The position numbers were made by a program, and so were the translations under genes. Below, one piece after another: positions 52,028 through 59,892 of a stretch of 64,000 nucleotides of DNA. The first letter of the stretch is position 1, and every line of letters begins with the position of its first letter. The DNA is from an uncultured Desulfovibrio sp. (GTDB lineage: Bacteria > Desulfobacterota > Desulfovibrionia > Desulfovibrionales > Desulfovibrionaceae), in the NCBI GenBank assembly GCA_910587035.1, contig CAJUMQ010000007.1, positions 24,511-88,510 of the forward strand, given 5' to 3'. Below the pieces are notes generated by a model. It saw only the letters and a program-made list of their open reading frames with translations, did no database searches and was not told the origin of the DNA.

Positions 52028-52440
52028 TGCTGGCACATGAATTGGGCCGACTTTGGGATGCCCGTCTCAGACCAGCGGCGTGGCAATGGGGCATAAAAAG
52101 GCGCTCTAGGGTTGTGCTGACAAATAGTGGCCAGAGTGGGGGAGTTGTCAATTTTGTTATTTGCAAAAGCCTTGAAAATTTGGCAGCGCGTGAAGGCCCT
52201 GTGAAGAGGCCAAGGCTATTCAAATATGGCTATACGGTCATTATAGGCAATCGCGAACAGTAAAATCTTGTTGCGCCAGTCTGTGGCTGAACTTGGGACA
52301 ATTCCAACCATACGGACTGGCGTGGTGTAAAAAGCATCGGGATGAGTCAAAAACAGCTTCTTTGGCGGATCATCAACCAGCTTTGCTCGAGTATGATACG
52401 GGCTTGCCGTCTCATTTGGTTTGTGGCGGCTGCCATCTTT
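52028..52440. other. intergenic start of the accessory region
   Basis: About 410 bases after the tRNA terminator without a convincing gene. It holds repeat A copy 4 (52284-52334). A 115-codon minus-strand ORF here is antisense to the tRNA and is not taken as a gene. No repeat of the tRNA 3' end was noticed elsewhere in the window. Confidence 0.5.
52284..52334 (-). repeat. dispersed composite repeat A, copy 4 (short)
   Basis: On the minus strand: TTTTTACACCACGCCAGTCCGTATGGTTGGAATT, then GTTCAGCC, forming a GGTTGGA/CAGCC-type hairpin. Less complete than the others; no downstream gene in its direction before the tRNA. Confidence 0.5.
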
Positions 52441-53280
52441 TTATTGACGGGTATTGTTCACATACGGGTTAATGGAAGTGTCCGATTTGGATATTTCATG
52501 AACCGCTGGATGAACAACCTGCAGCCCTGTGGGCAGTTTTTCCCGTATGCACATGTTTCCATAAAGGCGGTCCAGCGTATTGTTGCCCAACACTATTTCA
52601 GGACTTCCGGAGGCCAGGATATTTCCATCTTTCAGTGCTACCGCTTGCGTGCAGAACCAGATGATATGATTGGGATCATGGCAGCAGGCTAAAATTGTAA
52701 AACCGTTTTCAGCAAGAAGACGCAGGGCTTTCCATGCTTCAATCTGGTTTTTGAAATCCAGGGCTGATGTTGGCTCATCAAGAATCATCAGAGGGGATTC
52801 CTGGGCCACCGCGCGTGCGATAAGAGCTAATTGCCGTTGTCCGCCGCTTAATGCGTTCCATGGCCGGTCGCGCAAATGTGGAATACCCAGGAGTTCAAGA
52901 GCGCGTTCAGCGGCTTTTTCGTGTTCAGATCCAAAACGGAATATGCCGGAAAGCAACGGGGTGCGCCCCATGCATACAATTTCCTTAACGGTAAATGGAA
53001 AGGCGGCATGGTGTTCCTGTGGCACATAAGAAACCAATCTGGCCATTTTATGTGGGGGCTGGGAGCTGACATCCTTGCCAAATATATGGATCGTTCCGCT
53101 ATATGATTTGTGAAATTTTAATAGACAACGGAACAGGGTTGTTTTGCCTGAGCCATTAGGCCCAAGCAATCCGCACAAAGTGCCTGCAGCAACATTTATG
53201 CTGATATTGTCCAGAATTTTCCGGTTGCCATAATGACAGCTCAAGTCGCGAACTTCGAGCGCCAGAGTGTCAGGATTCAT
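52441..53280 (-). CDS. FecE-type ABC transporter ATP-binding protein
   Basis: A 279-residue ATPase of iron-siderophore/cobalamin/metal-chelate importers. Walker A GPNGSGKTT, the Q loop YVPQEH, signature ALSGGQRQ and Walker B LMILDEPTSALD are all present. The ATG at 53280 overlaps the end of the frameshifted permease gene by 11 bases; the longer frame is out of register with the family. It energises uptake with the FecCD-type permease and FecB-type binding protein upstream. No clear terminator follows its stop. Confidence 0.9.
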   Translation of the reverse strand: MNPDTLALEVRDLSCHYGNRKILDNISINVAAGTLCGLLGPNGSGKTTLFRCLLKFHKSYSGTIHIFGKDVSSQPPHKMARLVSYVPQEHHAAFPFTVKEIVCMGRTPLLSGIFRFGSEHEKAAERALELLGIPHLRDRPWNALSGGQRQLALIARAVAQESPLMILDEPTSALDFKNQIEAWKALRLLAENGFTILACCHDPNHIIWFCTQAVALKDGNILASGSPEIVLGNNTLDRLYGNMCIREKLPTGLQVVHPAVHEISKSDTSINPYVNNTRQ

Positions 53281-54327
53281 AGAGTTGGCGTCCTTTGCCC
53301 CGCAATAACCATAACAAATATGGTGCCCCCAGAATGGAGGCAATAATGGCGACAGGTATTTCAGCGTCAGTGAGAGTTCTTGCAATGGTATCGCAAAGGA
53401 GCATGTACATGGCGCCCAAAAGCGCAGCGCCTGGCATTACAAAGCGATTATCGGGACCAAGCAGCATTCTTGCCGCGTGCGGCATCATAAGTCCAATCCA
53501 TGCAATGATGCCCACGGTTGAAACACATACCGCGGCGGCCAGAGTCGCCACAGCCAGCAAAAGCAGACGTGCCCGATCCGGGTGCAAACCAAGAGAGCGT
53601 GCCTCTTCGTCTCCCAGGGAAAGCAGATTAAGTTTCCAGCCAGCCATGGTAAGTAGAAAAAGGGAGGGCAGGACGGTTAGCGCGTTAATCAGAACGTCTT
53701 CCCAGGTGGCGTAATAAAAACCTCCCATCATCCAGAAAGTGATTTCCCTTAATTCCGCATCGGCGGCAAGGTATTTCATGATATTTACCAGAGCGGAAAA
53801 AAAGCGCCAACTATAATGCCGGAAAGAACCAGCGCAACCGTTGGCGTCTGCCCACGGCTTCTCGCCATTGAATAGGATATGAACACAGCCAGTAAGGCAA
53901 AACCAAAAGCGCTCGCCTGCCCCTGCGGAAAAAATGCCGGGAAAACGATAGCCATTGCCGTGCCGAAAGCGGCCCCGGCAGAAACTCCAAGCAGATATGG
54001 TTCGACAAGAGGATTTCGGAAACACCCCTGATACGCCACACCAGCCATGGACAAAGCCATGCCGGCAAGTGTGGCCAGCAAAAGGCGCGGCAAACGGATA
54101 TTCCAAAAAATAACCTCATCCATCCGGCTGATTCCCACCTCTTTTAAGGCTGGCCCTGTCAGTCCGTTTATTCTGGCCAGAACAGTTTGCCAGATATGCC
54201 GGGGGTGAAGCTCGTATTCTCCTGCAGTCATTGCCCATACAAACAGGGCGACAAACACAAGAGATAGTATCACAAGCAGGCATAGCTTTTTTGCGGGCGT
54301 GAGGGAATTATATGTTTCAATGTTCAT
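53270..54327 (-). pseudogene. FecCD-type metal-chelate permease, frameshifted
   Basis: Two overlapping frames together make one FecCD/BtuC permease of about 350 residues. The 5' part (54327 to about 53800) ends after LSGIIVGAFF, and the 3' part resumes with SALVNIMKYLAADAELREITFW. Junction is an A7 run on the plus strand (53797-53803); adding one base restores the frame. Segments such as RLPRLLLATLAGMALSMAGVAYQGCFRNPL and WIGLMMPHAARMLLGPDNR are typical. The gene sits between the binding protein (252 bases upstream, with repeat A) and the ATPase. It could be a real mutation, slippage or a sequencing error. Confidence 0.8.
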
Positions 54328-54395
54328 TTATGTTCATTTGGCATCTTGTTCAAAAAATTCTGTAAGTCATGGCTCGGCAACAGTTACGCTATACA

Positions 54396-54534
54396 GCATG
54401 TACCAGTTGAAATTATATCAACTTCAGCCATACGGCCTGGAGCCTCACAGCAAAAAGCGGTTTTGCTGTTAGCTATTGGCCGCCAGGCCACTCCCGCGTC
54501 CGGGCGCATATGTCCATTCTCAATAGACATATGC
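54396..54534 (-). repeat. dispersed composite repeat A, copy 3
   Basis: On the minus strand: hairpin GCATATGTC/GACATATGC with an 11-base loop (54506-54534), GCCAATAGC, GCAAAACCGCTTTTTGC, core CCAGGCCGTATGGCTGAA, hairpin AGTTGA/TCAACT, then GGTACATGC. It points toward the permease start 70 bases on. Confidence 0.7.
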
Positions 54535-54579
54535 TATATTATGATCATTTCTGGAAAATAAAGCCATTCAGGCAAGATA

Positions 54580-55764
54580 TCAAAAATCCAGTTCTTTCAT
54601 CCAGTCCAGCAATTGATGCGACCGCAATTTCTCGGCTATTAAATCATCCACGCCATATACATCTTTATAAAAGTTTTTTGCGAACTCATAGACATTGATA
54701 TCAGCAAAGCGGTCAGGATATGCGCTTTTGGCAATTATTAGCATATCAAGTGGATACTCCAGACGTCTTGCGCAGTTCATGGGCGTCCATGGCATGGCGT
54801 AAATCTTTTTGTTCTGTATTGCGCGCAGCTCACGCAAATTTTTGAAGGCTGGACCTTCAATGAGTTCACGCGGGGGATGATAGCCATTGGCTGTAGGGAG
54901 AAGGATGATATCGGGATCAATGGCGTAGATTTGTTCCGCGCTCAATGGCACGCCAAATCCATTGCCGGAAAATGCGTTTTTCGCCCCCGCCACTTTTTCA
55001 ATGATATAGGATTCCGGGGTATCTGTTCCATATACTGCGGCGGCGCCACCTTTTTTGCGAACATTTGGACTTAGCCCCATAAAGAGCACCCGGGGTTTTT
55101 CATGCTCTGGAATGTCTTTTGTGCGTTCGCGTATCAGCTGTTCCACAGAAGCCAGTTTATCCATTAATGCGCTTCCCTGCCGCTCCTTGCCAAACATCTC
55201 GCCAATAATTCTGCCCTCGTCTTTCATTGTGGACAAATCGGCTGATTTGAACCAGGTGGGAGAATGGAGCACAATCAGGGGTATGCCCAGGGCTTCTATG
55301 GTGTTTATTGTTTTTTCGGCTGCTTCTCTTGCTCCAGCTCCCACAGTGCAATCGCCAAGCCGTAAAATGACAACTTCCGGATTGCCGGCGGCCAGAGCTT
55401 CAAAATTGATTATATTGCCCTGAGGCGAATTGATGCAAACCTTCTCATCCAGCCAGGGATGGAGAACTTTCATTGTGCTCCAGCCCTGATGCGACCATTC
55501 ATCGCCATTTTCAGCAGTGAATTTGTATTTGTAATCGCGTTTCATGCTCCATGAGCCGATCATGTCCACCGCATCTATCACGCCAAGATTGGTCATCACC
55601 CCTTCAACAAAACCATCGTCTATTGTAGCCACACGGTTCAACTTGTCAGGTATTTCCACAGTCTTTCCCCGCATATCCGTAACTGTGCGGGCAAATGTGT
55701 GGCCTGGAAAAACCATTAGACAAAACAGAATATAAACAGCATATGAAAAGAACGTGTTATGCAT
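54580..55764 (-). CDS. FecB-type periplasmic metal-chelate binding protein
   Basis: A 394-residue Peripla_BP_2 protein with a signal peptide (about 1-25, ending HTFA). The TVTDMRGKTVEIP opening and the DPDIILLP segment near the C-terminal lobe are typical of iron-siderophore, cobalamin and metal-chelate binding proteins. It is larger than the usual 300 residues, with an extra segment around WSMKRDYKYKFTAENGDEW. The FmdE-domain gene lies 27 bases upstream, same strand, and the permease follows after repeat A, so this is one import system. Ligand unknown. Confidence 0.85.
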   Translation of the reverse strand: MHNTFFSYAVYILFCLMVFPGHTFARTVTDMRGKTVEIPDKLNRVATIDDGFVEGVMTNLGVIDAVDMIGSWSMKRDYKYKFTAENGDEWSHQGWSTMKVLHPWLDEKVCINSPQGNIINFEALAAGNPEVVILRLGDCTVGAGAREAAEKTINTIEALGIPLIVLHSPTWFKSADLSTMKDEGRIIGEMFGKERQGSALMDKLASVEQLIRERTKDIPEHEKPRVLFMGLSPNVRKKGGAAAVYGTDTPESYIIEKVAGAKNAFSGNGFGVPLSAEQIYAIDPDIILLPTANGYHPPRELIEGPAFKNLRELRAIQNKKIYAMPWTPMNCARRLEYPLDMLIIAKSAYPDRFADINVYEFAKNFYKDVYGVDDLIAEKLRSHQLLDWMKELDF

Positions 55765-55791
55765 ATGGAAATGCCTGCTGACTGTTTAATA

Positions 55792-56376
55792 TCAAAGGAT
55801 GCGTGTTGGATCAGTCCAGCAATCAAGACAATAAGGTTGGCCTTGCTTAAGCCGGATGGCAAATTCCGCTGTTTTTTCGCCACAATTTGCACAAACAAGA
55901 GAGTTGGAGATGATTGCCCGTTCAGGGGGATTATATGGAATTATGCTTAATTTTAAAATGCATTCCTCTGGAGCCGACAGAATGACTGAGATTCTTTCCT
56001 CGCGGCTTATACCAGCGTCAGCCAGATTATTGCCAGTCCAAAGAATTCTGACGGCCTTTTCAGTGGAACGATAGAAAAAACTCATGGCCATTTTGCCTCT
56101 GTTTTTCAGCATCAGATTTCCTTTGCCAACAGTGCATCCAAGAAAAAATTGTATTGCGTCAACGCAGCAGGCATCGGTCTCTGCTATGCACACCAGTTCC
56201 TCATCAGGGGAAAGAATATGCGGCGAGGCCACTTTTTCCTTATCGCCTGTCTCATTTGCCAGAAAGGTCAGTGCCGACATTGCGATACGGTAGCCAATGG
56301 CCAGACCGGGGCAAGCATGTCCATGAAATTGGACGGCCTTCCGCCAGCCAGGAGCGAAAAGGGAAGATGTGGACAT
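55792..56376 (-). CDS. FmdE-domain protein with C-terminal zinc ribbon
   Basis: A 194-residue protein. The N-terminal FmdE domain has FHGHACPGLAIGYR and the cysteine-rich AETDACCVDAIQFFLGCTVGKGN, and the C terminus has a zinc ribbon (VCANCGEKTAE, YCLDCW). FmdE was named from the molybdenum formylmethanofuran dehydrogenase operon but lies in many anaerobes outside it. AGGAA precedes the ATG. As first gene of the metal-chelate importer operon it may process, sense or hand over a metal cofactor; this is inference from context. Confidence 0.85.
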   Translation of the reverse strand: MSTSSLFAPGWRKAVQFHGHACPGLAIGYRIAMSALTFLANETGDKEKVASPHILSPDEELVCIAETDACCVDAIQFFLGCTVGKGNLMLKNRGKMAMSFFYRSTEKAVRILWTGNNLADAGISREERISVILSAPEECILKLSIIPYNPPERAIISNSLVCANCGEKTAEFAIRLKQGQPYCLDCWTDPTRIL

Positions 56377-56417
56377 AATCTTATTCCTGCGTAGTGTTAC
56401 GTTTTTTAAAAAAATAA

Positions 56418-56437
56418 CATGACCATGGTATCATGTC
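56418..56437. promoter_or_regulatory. candidate operator upstream of the FmdE operon
   Basis: ACATGA and TCATGT flank CCATGGTA, giving a 20-base dyad about 40 bases before the FmdE start. It could bind a metal-responsive regulator, none of which is encoded here. Confidence 0.3.
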
Positions 56438-56438
56438 C

Positions 56439-56489
56439 AGACCAATGACAAACCCCCGCCTGGCGATAGCGGGGGTTTGTCATTGGTCT
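56439..56489. terminator. 21-bp perfect inverted repeat between divergent units, terminator-like
   Basis: Arms of 21 bases, each with AGACCAATGACAAACCCCCG at one end, separated by a 9-base loop. It is long for a terminator and has no outer T run on either strand, but sits between the CGGC gene stop (on the minus strand) and the FmdE promoter region. Confidence 0.6.
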
Positions 56490-56524
56490 GCTTCCATGAA
56501 ACCCATTAAGCGAAATTAAGGCAA

Positions 56525-56881
56525 TTATGCATGTTCAGGCTTTTTGGGGGGATGGGTGTACTCAAAAATCTGGACTTTGTCTCCAACCGCAGCCTTGACT
56601 ATATCCACTATTTTGCGATGAAACGGGCATGGAAAATTGAGGGGGGTACCCAGGGTTATACAGGACGAGATGGCTATGGCATCAGCGCCCTGGGCAACCA
56701 TGTGACTTGCCCTTTGAGCGGCGTTCTTGCCAGGACAGCCGCCGCAGGTATTGACGCCAACGCACTGGATTTCTTCCTCGATTCCGTCAAAGGCGCCGCC
56801 ATGCTTTCTCATGGCCTCAAAACATCCTGAAGCTGGACAAAGATTTTCAGTTTGCATACACCTTATCAGGCCAATTTTCAT
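56525..56881 (-). CDS. CGGC-domain protein
   Basis: A 118-residue protein of the CGGC family, named after the conserved CGGCPGK motif, seen here in GVNTCGGCPGKNA. Additional cysteines (LIRCMQTENLCPASGC, SSCITLGTPLNFPCP) suggest metal or cluster binding; family members are common in anaerobes and their role is not known. GGAGG lies 5 bases before the ATG at 56881, which is favoured over 56911. It lies 72 bases downstream of the P-type ATPase on the same strand, so they may be co-transcribed. Confidence 0.85.
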   Translation of the reverse strand: MKIGLIRCMQTENLCPASGCFEAMRKHGGAFDGIEEEIQCVGVNTCGGCPGKNAAQRASHMVAQGADAIAISSCITLGTPLNFPCPFHRKIVDIVKAAVGDKVQIFEYTHPPKKPEHA

Positions 56882-56953
56882 GTTTCCTCCAATTTTATAG
56901 TCATGCTTCATGGCGCATGGTCAGGGGCCATGCGCCATTGCCAGGTCCGGGCC

Positions 56954-59638
56954 CTATTTTCGCATTGCTCTCAAGCCATTGGCAACCACAAGCAAGGCGG
57001 TCCCCACATCGGCGAAAACAGCCATCCACATGGTAGCCTGACCCATGAAGGTAAGGGCAAAGAACACAGCTTTCACCACCAGCGCCAGGGTAATGTTTTG
57101 CACGAGAATGGCGTAAGTTGACCGGGAGAGACTTATAAAGCGTGGTATCTTGCGCAAATCGTCATCCATTATGGCCACATCAGCGGTTTCAATGGCTGTA
57201 TCCGTGCCTTCCTTGGCCATTGCAAAGCCGATTGTCGCCGCCGCAAGTGCCGGCGCGTCATTTATGCCATCGCCCACCATGCCAACTTTGGCCCCTGCCT
57301 TTTCAAGGGATTCTATCACCTCCAGCTTGTCCTGGGGCAACAGATTGGCCCTGAATTCATTGACGCCAACCTCCCTGGCTATTACTTCGGCAGTATGGGG
57401 ATTGTCCCCTGTAAGCATGACGGTTTTTACGCCCAGTTTTTCCAGATTGCGAATGGCCTCAAGGCTTGTTTCGCGCACAGTGTCAGCCACCGCGAACAAT
57501 GCCTGAACTCCTTTGCCATTTGCAAGCGCGACCACGGTCTTGCCCTGCTTTTCAAGAGCCATAATGCGCTGGCGTATTTCCTCCGAAGCGTGGCCCTGCT
57601 CGTCAAGCATTCTCTGGTTTCCAAGAAACCATTTCTGGCCGCCAATCCCGCCGCTTACGCCCTGACCGGGAATTGCCGCAAAGTCCGCCACCTCCGTAAA
57701 CCGAATCCCGGATTCCATGGCAGCCTGGGCAATGGCCCTGGATACCGGATGATCGGATCTGGCCGCCAGACTGGCGGCAATGCTACGCGTTTCTTTTTCA
57801 GTTTCCGAACCTGTCTGAATGAAATCAGTCTGCCGGGGCTTTCCCCATGTGATTGTGCCTGTCTTGTCCAGAGCGAGATATTGCAACAGGCGCCCCTGTT
57901 CAAGAAACATTCCGCCCTTTATGAGAATGCCGTAACGGGTTGCGGCCGCCATGCCGCTCACTATGCTCACCGGTGTTGAAATTACCAGAGCGCAGGGGCA
58001 GCCAATGACAAGCAGAACAAGGGCCGTATAAATTGAATCCATCCATTGCCCATGCAGGAACAGTGGCGGCACAAGGGCTGTAAGAATTGCCGCAATAAAA
58101 ACCGCTGGAGTATAATATTTGGAAAAGGCATCGACAAAACGCTGCATGGGCGCGCGGCTGCCCTGGGCCTCCTCAACGGCATGAATGATCCTTGCCAGAG
58201 TGGAATCTGTTGACAGGGCGGTAACTTCGAACTCGAATGAGCCCGCCTCGTTGATTGTTCCGGCATAAACGATGTCGCCCGCTTTTTTTTCAACCGGCAT
58301 GCTCTCGCCGGTAATGGGCGCCTGATTCACCGTGGACTGTCCCGATACAATCGTTCCATCCAGAGCGATTTTTTCGCCTGGTTTCACGCGGATACGGCTG
58401 CCAATGGCCACTGCGCGAATATCCATATCCTGCCAGCTGCCATCTTTTTGCCGGACGGTCGCGGTGTTTGGGGCAAGAGCAAGCAGACCCTTTATCGCGT
58501 TGCGCGCCTTGTCCAAAGCCTTGGCTTCAATGGCTTCTGAAAGGTTGAAAAGCACCATGACCATGGCGGCTTCCGGATACTGGCCAATAAGCACAGCCCC
58601 TGTAACCGCAACCGACATCAGGGCATTGATGTTGAGATTTATGTTGGATATGGCGAGCCAGCCCTTCCTGTAGGTGACAAGCCCGGCCAGCGCAATCGCA
58701 ATTATGGCGAAAACAAGGGGCAGCCACTCCATAACAGGGTAATCCAGAAATCTCCAGGAGTTGACATCCACGCCGAATGGCTTTGCGTTCCATTCGTGAA
58801 TAAGCTCGGCTCCCTCGGACAGGGCTGCTAAAACTCCTGCTATCGCCAGCTTTTTCCATGGAATTTTGGGCTCCGGGATCGCATCATCCCTTTCTTTACC
58901 GGCTTCCAGCAGCTTCGCGCCCATATTCAATGATTCAAGGGCCTGTGAAATCGTCGGCAACGCGGCTGGATCATGATCTACTTTCAAAATGCGCTGCATC
59001 AAATTGAAATCCAGTCCGTACACCCCGGGCATTCTGGAAAGTTTGCTGCGAATAAGCTTCTCTTCCACCGGGCAGTCCATGCCATTTATTGAAAAAACTG
59101 CAGTGGCGCCATGCGAATCGCCAAGTGCTTCCGGGGTCATGTCAATTGCTTTCAAGGCGGCTACTATGGGCTCTGTGGATGGAAGCTCATGATTTACTGT
59201 CAGCACCCTTTGCATCAGGTTGAATTCCAGGCTTTTTATCCCTTTCATGCCAGACAGTTTTTTGCGAATCAGAGCCTCTTCCATGGGGCAATCCATGTTG
59301 ACAATGCGATAAATGGCCCTGGTTGAAGAGGCCTCGCCCAAAGCATGCAGGTCAATTGGCTGTGGCGCCCCGTGTTCGTGGCCACAGCAGTCCCCATGGC
59401 GGTGATCATGATGGCCATCCCCATTTTCCCCCAGGTCATCATGTTCCTCTTCATGGTGTTCATGAACATGGTCATGAGAATGGAGGTGATGCACATGACA
59501 GTCGCACCTGGCTGCGGGATCTGGCCGGGAGCATTCATGCCCATGCGCCCCGCCTTTTAATTTCTCTGTCTTTTCACATGCATATCCAAAGGGGTGCCTT
59601 TCTCCGCAAGCACAAAGTTCCGGGGTTACGCTACTCAT
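56954..59638 (-). CDS. Zn/Cd/Co-type P1B ATPase with His-rich N terminus
   Basis: An 894-residue heavy-metal efflux ATPase. The N terminus is His/Asp-rich (HSHDHVHEHHEEEHDD), then two HMA-like domains with the motif MDCP in place of MxCxxC. The CPC membrane motif (IGCPCALVIS), phosphorylation site DKTGTITWG, TGDNPHTAEV and GDGINDAPAL are present. The CPC pattern and the His-rich tail favour Zn2+/Cd2+/Pb2+ or Co2+ over copper. A MerR-type promoter lies 57 bases upstream (59695-59725). The MerR-type regulator gene is not in view. Confidence 0.92.
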   Translation of the reverse strand: MSSVTPELCACGERHPFGYACEKTEKLKGGAHGHECSRPDPAARCDCHVHHLHSHDHVHEHHEEEHDDLGENGDGHHDHRHGDCCGHEHGAPQPIDLHALGEASSTRAIYRIVNMDCPMEEALIRKKLSGMKGIKSLEFNLMQRVLTVNHELPSTEPIVAALKAIDMTPEALGDSHGATAVFSINGMDCPVEEKLIRSKLSRMPGVYGLDFNLMQRILKVDHDPAALPTISQALESLNMGAKLLEAGKERDDAIPEPKIPWKKLAIAGVLAALSEGAELIHEWNAKPFGVDVNSWRFLDYPVMEWLPLVFAIIAIALAGLVTYRKGWLAISNINLNINALMSVAVTGAVLIGQYPEAAMVMVLFNLSEAIEAKALDKARNAIKGLLALAPNTATVRQKDGSWQDMDIRAVAIGSRIRVKPGEKIALDGTIVSGQSTVNQAPITGESMPVEKKAGDIVYAGTINEAGSFEFEVTALSTDSTLARIIHAVEEAQGSRAPMQRFVDAFSKYYTPAVFIAAILTALVPPLFLHGQWMDSIYTALVLLVIGCPCALVISTPVSIVSGMAAATRYGILIKGGMFLEQGRLLQYLALDKTGTITWGKPRQTDFIQTGSETEKETRSIAASLAARSDHPVSRAIAQAAMESGIRFTEVADFAAIPGQGVSGGIGGQKWFLGNQRMLDEQGHASEEIRQRIMALEKQGKTVVALANGKGVQALFAVADTVRETSLEAIRNLEKLGVKTVMLTGDNPHTAEVIAREVGVNEFRANLLPQDKLEVIESLEKAGAKVGMVGDGINDAPALAAATIGFAMAKEGTDTAIETADVAIMDDDLRKIPRFISLSRSTYAILVQNITLALVVKAVFFALTFMGQATMWMAVFADVGTALLVVANGLRAMRK

Positions 59639-59694
59639 GCCTGTCTCCTTTTCGTATGTCCGTAAAATTCCGTATATCTGTATTATTGGGATAA

Positions 59695-59725
59695 AATGTA
59701 ATGCCTATAGCAGGTATTGAGTCAA
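59695..59725 (-). promoter_or_regulatory. MerR-family-type promoter of the P-type ATPase gene
   Basis: Minus strand: -35 TTGACT (59720-59725), a 19-bp spacer and -10 TACATT (59695-59700). The spacer holds a dyad, AATACCT-GCTAT-AGGCATT (6 of 7 paired), as in promoters where ZntR, CueR or CadR untwist overlong spacers on metal binding. Confidence 0.65.
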
Positions 59726-59832
59726 GGTTTTAATAAATTTTCCAAAAAGAATATGTCTGTAGTTGAAGTCAAGCCGCAGCGGGAGCTTTTGCTTTATATA
59801 ACAGATGGATGGCGATTTTTCATTTATTAAGG

Positions 59833-59860
59833 AACAGGCCAGCCAAACACCTGTTGACTG
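59833..59860. terminator. possible terminator after the MBL-fold gene
   Basis: Arms GGCCAG and CTGGCC with partial inner pairing CAA/TTG, flanked by A/T-rich sequence on both sides. It lies 33 bases after the minus-strand gene's stop at 59893. Confidence 0.45.
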
Positions 59861-59892
59861 GCCATTCTTTATTTAATTATTTAATACAAAGA

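Noticed and set aside
51876..52223. 115-codon minus-strand ORF across the tRNA and its terminator
   Set aside because: It is antisense to tRNA-Arg and resembles the false proteins often predicted over tRNA genes.
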